From Bordetella parapertussis (GTDB taxonomy: Bacteria > Pseudomonadota > Gammaproteobacteria > Burkholderiales > Burkholderiaceae_C), in the NCBI GenBank assembly GCA_945873925.1, contig CAMCES010000052.1:1-11942 (forward strand): a stretch of DNA of 11,942 nucleotides. The letters are read 5' to 3'. Positions 1 to 5,455 of this stretch are shown here, one piece after another. Within the stretch, counting starts at the first letter, position 1. Every line of letters begins with the position of its first letter. Made by a program: the position numbers and the translations under genes. The notes beneath the pieces are model-generated. The model saw only the letters and a program-made list of their open reading frames with translations. It was not told the origin of the DNA and did not search any database.

Positions 1-164
1 GGCACGCAGGCCATGCAATGGTTGCACTTGTCGGCATCGACCACGTAATTGCGACTGTCGTGCGTCACCGCGCCGACCGGGCAGGTGGCTTCGCAGGTGT
101 TGCAACGGATACACACCTCGGGGTCGATCAGGTGCTGTTGCAGCAACTCGGCGGTTTCACTCAT
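1..164 (-). CDS. boxA: BoxA, benzoyl-CoA 2,3-epoxidase reductase component (5' part only)
   Basis: Only the first 54 codons are in the window; the gene runs off the left edge. BoxA is the NADPH-dependent FAD/iron-sulfur reductase that passes electrons to the di-iron oxygenase BoxB. The visible part is a ferredoxin-like N-terminus: C18-x2-C21-x2-C24-x3-C28-P followed by the first three cysteines of a second cluster (C47, C50, C53), as expected for two [4Fe-4S] clusters. The FAD/NADPH domains would lie outside the window. The ATG is 7 bp beyond the boxB stop codon, so the two are surely co-transcribed; no strong Shine-Dalgarno is visible, which suggests translational coupling. The name rests mainly on position directly after boxB; the sequence alone would support only a 2x[4Fe-4S] protein. 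Confidence 0.88.
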   Translation of the reverse strand, partial: MSETAELLQQHLIDPEVCIRCNTCEATCPVGAVTHDSRNYVVDADKCNHCMACV

Positions 165-171
165 GGCAAGC

Positions 172-1599
172 TCAGTTGAAGCGGACGTACTCGAAGTCTA
201 CGGGTTGGCGGTTGATGCCAATGGCCGGGGGTGCGATCCAGTTGGCAAACTTGCCAGGCTCGGCCACGCGGCCCATCAGGCTGGCGACAAACGCGCGGTC
301 ATCAGCAGAAGGCAGCCACTCGTTGACCTTGGCGTTCCATTGGGCGTCCGACACCACACGGCCATCGGGCGAGACTTTGGTACCAGACAAGGAGCCGATG
401 TTGCGGTGGAAGGCTTTGTGCGGCACTTGCAGCTTAAAGGGGATGCCTGCCTTGTCAATCACGCGGTTCCAACGGTCCACACCGGCTCTCGAGTCGGTGA
501 TGTAGTCGTCGCGCAGCACTTCATTCAAGGCGTTCAACATCGGCACTTCTTTTTCGATCAACTGCCCGTTTTGCACATGCAGCACTTTGTAAGTCTGCCC
601 GCGCAACACATGGTCGTCGTCGCGTTTGCCTTCTTCGTAGCGGCCTTTGATGCCGGTGGAATAAAAGGTCGCTGCGTTGCTGGACTCGTCAGCGCCGAAC
701 AAATCTATGGTCACGCTGAAGTGGAAATTCAAATAACGCTGGATGGTGGGTAAATCAATCACGCCAGCGGCGCGCAGCAGGGCGGCGTCGTCGGTTTTCA
801 GTTCATTCATGGCTTGGCAGGTGCGCTGGATCACGCGTGAAATGCCCGACTCACCGACAAACATGTGGTGCGCCTCCTCGGTCAACATGAACTTGGTGGT
901 GCGTGCAAGTGGGTCAAAGCTGCTTTCCGCCAAAGCACACAGCTGGAACTTGCCGTCGCGGTCGGTGAAGTAGGTGAACATGAAAAAGCTCAGCCAATCG
1001 GGCGTTTGCTCGTTGAAGGCTTGCAGGATGCGGGGGTTGTCGTCGTTGCCACTGCGGCGCTCAAGCAGGGCTTCGGCTTCTTCACGCCCATCGCGGCCAA
1101 AGTGTTTGTGCAACAAATACACCATGGCCCAGAGGTGGCGGCCTTCTTCGACGTTGATCTGGAACAGGTTGCGCAGGTCGTACATGCTCGGCGCGGTCAG
1201 GCCGAGGTGGCGTTGCTGCTCAACCGATGCTGGTTCGGTGTCGCCTTGGGTGACGATGATGCGGCGCAGGTTGGCGCGGTGCTCGCCAGGCACGTCTTGC
1301 CATGCGGCCTCGCCCTTGTGGTCGCCGAAATGGATCTTGCGATCGGCTTGGCCTTGGTTCAAGAAGATGCCCCAGCGGTAGTCGCGCATTTTCACGTGGC
1401 CAAACTGGGCCCAGCCTTGCGGGTCAACGCTGACCGCGGTGCGCAAATACACCTCGCTGTCAGTGGAGCCTTCAGGGCCCATGTCGTCCCACCAGTTGAT
1501 GAAGTTGGGCTGCCATTGCTCAAGCGCACGTTGCAAGGTGCGGTCGTCGCTCAGGTTGACGTTGTTGGGGATTTTTTCGCTGTAGTTGATGGCTGACAT
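172..1599 (-). CDS. boxB: BoxB, benzoyl-CoA 2,3-epoxidase oxygenase subunit
   Basis: 475 residues, matching the usual BoxB length of about 473. BoxB is the soluble class I di-iron oxygenase that, with electrons from BoxA, inserts one oxygen atom into benzoyl-CoA to give 2,3-epoxybenzoyl-CoA. The candidate iron ligands are present in the expected order and spacing: E122, the E152-x2-H155 pair (within EEGRH), D213 and the E242-x2-H245 pair (within EEAHH). The ATG at 1599 is preceded by AGGAAAC at a normal spacing, and residues MSAINYSEKIPNNV look like a genuine BoxB start. It lies between boxC (55 bp upstream, a gap holding a repeat arm) and boxA (7 bp downstream). Nothing in it looks broken. 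Identification is by family recognition and context. Confidence 0.95.
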   Translation of the reverse strand: MSAINYSEKIPNNVNLSDDRTLQRALEQWQPNFINWWDDMGPEGSTDSEVYLRTAVSVDPQGWAQFGHVKMRDYRWGIFLNQGQADRKIHFGDHKGEAAWQDVPGEHRANLRRIIVTQGDTEPASVEQQRHLGLTAPSMYDLRNLFQINVEEGRHLWAMVYLLHKHFGRDGREEAEALLERRSGNDDNPRILQAFNEQTPDWLSFFMFTYFTDRDGKFQLCALAESSFDPLARTTKFMLTEEAHHMFVGESGISRVIQRTCQAMNELKTDDAALLRAAGVIDLPTIQRYLNFHFSVTIDLFGADESSNAATFYSTGIKGRYEEGKRDDDHVLRGQTYKVLHVQNGQLIEKEVPMLNALNEVLRDDYITDSRAGVDRWNRVIDKAGIPFKLQVPHKAFHRNIGSLSGTKVSPDGRVVSDAQWNAKVNEWLPSADDRAFVASLMGRVAEPGKFANWIAPPAIGINRQPVDFEYVRFN

Positions 1600-1635
1600 G
1601 TTGTTTCCTGATGATGGGGATGAAAAGAATGGGGA

Positions 1636-1648
1636 TCTGACCCCAATT
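1636..1648 (-). repeat. 13-bp repeat arm with small hairpin in the boxC-boxB gap
   Basis: The plus strand reads TCTGACCCCAATT, identical over 13 bp to the right arm of the palindrome inside metG (7196-7208). On the minus strand it forms part of GGGG-TCAGAT-CCCC (1631-1644), a 4-bp G/C stem with a 6-nt loop followed by a T-rich ATTCTTTTC. The arm begins 6 bp after the boxC stop codon. It looks like a half or eroded copy of a dispersed REP-like element. A role as processing site or weak attenuator between boxC and boxB is possible but unproven. Confidence 0.55.
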
Positions 1649-1654
1649 AACCAA

Positions 1655-3316
1655 TTAAACGCGGTTGAAATCGAAAGCGGTTTTTTCGCCCTTGCCGTAG
1701 ACCTTCAAGGCACCTTTGTCGCCCACCGCGTTGGGGCGGTTGAAGATCCAGTTTTGCCAGGCTGACAAGCGGCCAAAAATCCGGGTTTCCATCGACTCTT
1801 TTTGGCTGAAGCGCAAATTGGCTTCCATGCCAGTGAGTGAATCGGGGGACATGGCGGCACGTTCTTCAATCGCGATGCGCAGTTCGTCCGCCCAGTCGAT
1901 GTCGTCGGGCGCAGCGGTGACCAAACCCAAGGCCAAGGCTTGCGCTGCGTCCAGCGGTTTGCCAATGGCTGAACGAACTGCCTCCAAGGGCGCGGTTTCT
2001 TCGTAAAAGCGACGCTGCAAGCGCGACTGGTGGTTCACCATGGGGAAGTAACCCATATTGAGTTCGCTCAGGGTGATCAGCGGGGCTTGGTCATTGCCAG
2101 GCAAGGCCAGCATGTACGTGCGGTCAGCGCAAAACGCCAACTCGGCCAAGGTGCCTGCAAAGCAAGAACCTTCGTCAACCAAAGCAAACAACGAGCGCGA
2201 AGACACGTCCAAGCGGGCCAAGGTGCGGCGCAGCAAACCGATGGTTTCGTTCACCAGCCAATGGTTTTGGTGTTGCACCAACAGCGCATCCGATTGCAGT
2301 GCCAATGCGATGTCACCGGTGGTTTTCAGCAACCAGGTGCCGATCGCGAGTTCATTGGTGCGCATGGCCAAGATCGCGTCGTCCAACTCTCGCGCCATTT
2401 GCAAGGGGTACCAGGCATCGCCCTGCTGCTGGATGCCTTCCAAGCTGGTGGGTAAGGCGGCCTTTGGGGCAGACACGGTCAAGGTGGCGGTGCGTTTGGC
2501 GCGGTCAACCTCAACCATGACATAGCCATAGTGCAAAGTATTTGTGGAGACGGTTTTTTGCAATGGCTTGAGCGCCACGCCTTGGCCTTTGGCCGCTGCA
2601 CCCGCCCGTTTGGCGATGGCAGGCAAGGCGTTGGCGTGTTTGGCCACCACCTGGGCAAACTGCGCAGGCTTGGCGATCGCGTCCACCAAGCGCCAGTCCA
2701 CCGCACGTTGACCGCGCACGCCTTCGATGCTGGTGCAAAAAATATCCGCATGGTCGTGCCGCACATGGCGCTTGTCGGTCAAGCGGGTGAGGCCACCTGT
2801 GCCTGGCAACACACCGAGCAATGGCACTTCAGGCAAGGACACGCTGCTGGAGCGGTCATCGACCAACACGATCTCGTCGCAGGCCAGCGCCAGCTCGTAG
2901 CCGCCACCGGCGCAGGCACCGTTGACGGCAGCCACGAATTTCAAACCGCTGTGGCGACTGCTGTCTTCGATGCCGTTGCGGGTTTCATTGGTGAATTTGC
3001 AAAAGTTGACCTTCCAGACATGGCTGGACAAACCCAGCATGAAGATATTGGCGCCTGAGCAGAAAATCCGGTCCTTCAAGCTGGTGATGATCACCGACGT
3101 GACCTCGGGGTGTTCAAAGCGCACACGCTGCAAAGCGTCGTGCAATTCGATGTCAACGCCGAGGTCGTAGGAATTGAGCTTGAGTTTGTAGCCGGGCAAA
3201 ATGCCGCCGTCTTCTTGGATGTCCAAGGACAAGGTGGCGATCTCGCCATCAACGGCCAGGGACCAATGGCGGTATTGAGAGGGGTGTGTTTGGTAATCGA
3301 CCTTGAAATCTGACAT
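1655..3316 (-). CDS. boxC: BoxC, 2,3-epoxybenzoyl-CoA dihydrolase (benzoyl-CoA-dihydrodiol lyase)
   Basis: BoxC is a crotonase-superfamily enzyme that adds two waters to 2,3-epoxybenzoyl-CoA and cleaves the ring to 3,4-dehydroadipyl-CoA semialdehyde and formate (EC 4.1.2.44). With the start used here it has 553 residues, close to the family's roughly 555. The N-terminal half carries the crotonase signatures: FCSGAN at about 85-90, VNGACAGGGYELALACD at about 131-147 (CoA/oxyanion hole) and LPEVPLLGVLPGTGGL at about 161-176. The C-terminal half resembles a second, degenerate crotonase fold (FAGTLAELAFCADR). It ends in FDFNRV, like intact family members. The frame stays open 19 codons further upstream, but ATG 3316 is preferred because AAGGAAG precedes it by about 7 bp and the extension would run through the putative promoter. 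It is the first structural gene of the box operon. Confidence 0.94.
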   Translation of the reverse strand: MSDFKVDYQTHPSQYRHWSLAVDGEIATLSLDIQEDGGILPGYKLKLNSYDLGVDIELHDALQRVRFEHPEVTSVIITSLKDRIFCSGANIFMLGLSSHVWKVNFCKFTNETRNGIEDSSRHSGLKFVAAVNGACAGGGYELALACDEIVLVDDRSSSVSLPEVPLLGVLPGTGGLTRLTDKRHVRHDHADIFCTSIEGVRGQRAVDWRLVDAIAKPAQFAQVVAKHANALPAIAKRAGAAAKGQGVALKPLQKTVSTNTLHYGYVMVEVDRAKRTATLTVSAPKAALPTSLEGIQQQGDAWYPLQMARELDDAILAMRTNELAIGTWLLKTTGDIALALQSDALLVQHQNHWLVNETIGLLRRTLARLDVSSRSLFALVDEGSCFAGTLAELAFCADRTYMLALPGNDQAPLITLSELNMGYFPMVNHQSRLQRRFYEETAPLEAVRSAIGKPLDAAQALALGLVTAAPDDIDWADELRIAIEERAAMSPDSLTGMEANLRFSQKESMETRIFGRLSAWQNWIFNRPNAVGDKGALKVYGKGEKTAFDFNRV

Positions 3317-3365
3317 GCGCGGGCTTCCTTGCAACAAAGGCCAAACCATTGGACTGACCGAAGTT

Positions 3366-3410
3366 GGCATCATCCTGCAGAAAACTGCGAATTGAATGCA
3401 ATATATTGCC
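3366..3410 (-). promoter_or_regulatory. Putative BoxR operator array and boxCBA promoter
   Basis: In the 99-bp gap between the boxR stop and the boxC start, the minus strand reads GGCA-N6-TGCA-N7-CGCA-N6-TGCA-N6-TGCC. These are five TGCA-like tetramers whose starts are 10, 11, 10 and 10 bp apart, so they face the same side of the helix. Within it, 3398-3409 is a perfect 12-bp palindrome, GCAATATATTGC, which contains a good candidate -10 box (TATATT, minus strand 3405-3400); the -35 position is poor. From general knowledge, BzdR/BoxR-family repressors recognise operators containing TGCA motifs. Placement over the predicted -10 and start region fits repression that benzoyl-CoA would relieve. 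The exact promoter is inferred. Confidence 0.6.
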
Positions 3411-3415
3411 CTCTT

Positions 3416-4186
3416 TCATTCCTGAGCCAGCCAGGCTTTTTTCAGGGCCTGGAAACTCTCCTCCAGCGGCCGCAAGCTGGTGTTGAAATGCAGATCGGCC
3501 TTGGCATAAAAGGGCGAGCGGCTGCTGAGGATGCGCCGCAGGTCTTGCATGGCCTCGTTGCTCGAGGCCATCGGGCGGGTGTCCCCTTGGGCCAACACAC
3601 GGGCCATGTGGTCCTCGGGCGTGGCCTGCAGCCAAATCGTGAAGCACTGCGCCAGCAACACATGAAAGCTGCCCTCCTCCGACACCAAGCCGCCAGGGGT
3701 GGCCAACACCGCATGCGGATGCTGCGCCAAGCTGTCCTCCAAGGCGCGGCGCTCATAGCGTCGGTAGGCCTGGGGGCCATACAGGCCGTGGATTTCGCTG
3801 ATGCTGCAACCCGCCAGGTTTTCAATCACCCGGCTGAGCTCGACAAACACATAACCGAGTTCTTGCGCCAAGCGCTGACCCAAGGTGGATTTGCCCGCGC
3901 CACGCAAGCCAACAAGGGCGATGTGTTGGTGTCGCAAACTGCCGGCCTTGGGCACTTCTTCCAGCAAGGTGATCAAACCGCATTGCAGCGCTTTGGCCAC
4001 TTGCAACAGCACCAGGATGGACGCATTGCCGGTGCCCGACTCCAAATTGGCCCAATGCCGCTCGGAGACTTGCGCCCGGGCGGCAGCGGCTTTGCGGGTC
4101 AGGCCACGTCGGGCGCGCAGGCCGCGCACGCGTGCGCCCAAGCTGACCAGGTAGGGGTGTTTATCGCCAAGCAAGGTGTTTCGCAT
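3416..4186 (-). CDS. boxR: BoxR, benzoyl-CoA-responsive repressor: XRE HTH plus shikimate-kinase-like domain
   Basis: 256 residues with two domains. Residues about 14-76 form an XRE/Cro-type helix-turn-helix (LGARVRGLRARRGLTRKAAA, then VSERHWANLESG). Residues about 88-250 resemble shikimate kinase: Walker A GLRGAGKST at 93-101, TPGGL at about 163-167 and an RP pair in GDTRPM at about 201-206. This architecture defines the BzdR/BoxR family, in which the kinase-like domain is thought to bind benzoyl-CoA and release the HTH from DNA. It is shorter than BzdR (about 300 residues), mostly at the N-terminus. An in-frame TAA lies four codons upstream of ATG 4186, fixing the start region; the Shine-Dalgarno is weak (GCAGGT) and lies inside a TGCA operator-like site. 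It sits between mrp (36-bp gap) and boxC, all in one orientation. Kinase activity is not expected. Confidence 0.92.
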   Translation of the reverse strand: MRNTLLGDKHPYLVSLGARVRGLRARRGLTRKAAAARAQVSERHWANLESGTGNASILVLLQVAKALQCGLITLLEEVPKAGSLRHQHIALVGLRGAGKSTLGQRLAQELGYVFVELSRVIENLAGCSISEIHGLYGPQAYRRYERRALEDSLAQHPHAVLATPGGLVSEEGSFHVLLAQCFTIWLQATPEDHMARVLAQGDTRPMASSNEAMQDLRRILSSRSPFYAKADLHFNTSLRPLEESFQALKKAWLAQE

Positions 4187-4189
4187 ACC

Positions 4190-4213
4190 TGCACTTTAAT
4201 GCATCAGAATGCC
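4190..4213 (-). promoter_or_regulatory. Putative BoxR autoregulatory site
   Basis: The minus strand reads GGCA-N6-TGCA-N6-TGCA, three tetramers exactly 10 bp apart, ending 3 bp before the boxR ATG. The middle and last copies form a perfect TGCA-TTAAAG-TGCA. The first two units (GGCA-N6-TGCA) have the same order and spacing as the start of the array upstream of boxC. Binding here would cover the boxR ribosome binding site and any promoter in the mrp-boxR gap, suggesting autorepression. No convincing -35/-10 pair is visible, so boxR may also be read through from mrp. Confidence 0.55.
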
Positions 4214-4222
4214 AGCCGGTCT

Positions 4223-5314
4223 TTAAGTGTCTTTGGACACCTTGATGGTCGGGAATTTGGCCGAAAAGTCTTTTGCCTTGGCCGCCACCTTGACGGCCAA
4301 TTGCCTTGCAACGGATGTGTAAATCGCGGTCACTTCGCCATCTGGGTCGGCCACCACGCTGGGCAAGCCGCTGTCGGCCTGCACCCGGATCGACATGCTC
4401 AGGGGCAAGGCGCCCAGGTAATTCATGCCCTCGGCCTGCGCCATTTTTTTGCCGCCTTCGACGCCAAAGATGTGTTCGGCATGACCGCATTGACTGCAAA
4501 TGTGCACCGCCATGTTTTCCACGATGCCCAAGATCGGCACACCGACTTTTTGGAACATGCGGATGCCCTTCAAGGCGTCGATCAGCGCGATGTCTTGCGG
4601 GGTGGTGACGATCACCGCGCCGGTCAGCGGCACGCGTTGGCTCAAGGTGAGTTGGATGTCGCCGGTGCCAGGGGGCATGTCAACGATCAAATAATCCAGG
4701 TCGCGCCAGTTGGTTTGGCGCAGCAACTGCTCGAGCGCCTGGGTGGCCATCGGGCCGCGCCACACCATGGCTTGGTCCTGTCCCACCAAAAACCCGATCG
4801 ACATGACTTGCACGCCATGCGCCTCCAACGGTTGCATGGTTTTGCCGTCCGCGCTTTCGGGTCGGCCAGTCAAGCCCATCATCATGGGTTGGCTGGGGCC
4901 GTAAATGTCCGCATCGAGCAAGCCCACGCTCGCCCCTTCAGCCGCCAGCGCCAGCGCCAGGTTGGCCGCTGTCGTGCTTTTGCCGACGCCGCCTTTGCCC
5001 GAAGCCACGGCAATGATGTTTTTCACCTGCGGCAGCAAGGGGACACCCGGTTGCGCGGCATGGGCCACCACTTGGCTGGTGACTTTGGTCGTGACTGCCG
5101 TCACGCCCGGCACCTGTCCAAGCACCAACTGCAACTGCCGCTCGAAAGCAGCCCACAGGCTTTTGGCGGGGTAGCCGAGCACCACCTCGAGGGTCACCGC
5201 ACCCCCATCGATGCGCAGGGTTTTGACCGATTTGCTGCTGACAAAGTCTTGGCCCGTCAGAGGGTCAACCACGGTTTGCAACGCATTGGTGACGTCTTGT
5301 TCGCTCAGGGCCAT
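4223..5314 (-). CDS. apbC: Mrp/ApbC-family iron-sulfur cluster carrier ATPase
   Basis: 363 residues. Mrp/ApbC proteins are P-loop ATPases that bind and transfer [4Fe-4S] clusters to cytoplasmic apoproteins. Residues about 1-85 form the MIP18/DUF59-like N-terminal domain (VTNALQTVVDPLTGQDFV). Next comes the deviant Walker A GKGGVGKST at 106-114, then LLDADIYGPSQP, the Walker B-like VDMPPGTGD, and the cluster-binding C-x2-C pair (ICSQC, about residues 273 and 276). The frame is open 36 codons further upstream, but ATG 5314 has CTGGAG about 6 bp ahead and MALSEQDV is the natural family start. It lies 36 bp upstream of boxR and diverges from metG. The link to box genes may be accidental, though BoxA itself needs [4Fe-4S] clusters. 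Confidence 0.95.
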   Translation of the reverse strand: MALSEQDVTNALQTVVDPLTGQDFVSSKSVKTLRIDGGAVTLEVVLGYPAKSLWAAFERQLQLVLGQVPGVTAVTTKVTSQVVAHAAQPGVPLLPQVKNIIAVASGKGGVGKSTTAANLALALAAEGASVGLLDADIYGPSQPMMMGLTGRPESADGKTMQPLEAHGVQVMSIGFLVGQDQAMVWRGPMATQALEQLLRQTNWRDLDYLIVDMPPGTGDIQLTLSQRVPLTGAVIVTTPQDIALIDALKGIRMFQKVGVPILGIVENMAVHICSQCGHAEHIFGVEGGKKMAQAEGMNYLGALPLSMSIRVQADSGLPSVVADPDGEVTAIYTSVARQLAVKVAAKAKDFSAKFPTIKVSKDT

Positions 5315-5455
5315 GTCTACTCCAGTGTCTGTCGGGCAAAAGGGAGCTAGTCTAGCCAAGCGGACACGGCCACGCGGCAGGCAAGGTTGAAGGCCCTCGA
5401 CAGGCCATTGAAGCTGCCGCATAAAATCGGCCTCCCTCTCTGCACTGACCCCCTC
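5315..5455. promoter_or_regulatory. Divergent mrp/metG intergenic promoter region
   Basis: This 141-bp gap separates two divergently read genes, so it must hold both promoters. For metG the best candidate is TCGACA (5397-5402) and TAAAAT (5422-5427), with a long 19-bp spacer. For mrp a -10-like TAGACT lies at 5354-5349 on the minus strand without a good -35, followed by the CTGGAG ribosome binding site. I saw no operator-like repeat or leader hairpin. Confidence 0.35.

Noticed and set aside
49..1596. Plus-strand open frames of 234 and 243 codons opposite boxA/boxB
   Set aside because: They are valine/histidine-rich antisense shadows of the well-supported boxB gene, without motifs.
3317..3373. 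A 19-codon N-terminal extension of boxC
   Set aside because: The downstream ATG has a good AAGGAAG ribosome binding site and gives the normal family length; the extension would run into the operator/promoter region.
3398..3409. Palindrome GCAATATATTGC considered as a boxR terminator
   Set aside because: The stem is A/T-rich and has no loop or T-tract, so it is a poor terminator; its fit to the TGCA periodicity favours an operator.
3329..5350. A 673-codon open frame on the plus strand opposite boxR and mrp
   Set aside because: Its translation is a low-complexity H/Q/G/A-rich shadow typical of GC-rich antisense frames, while the opposite strand encodes two proteins with clear family motifs.
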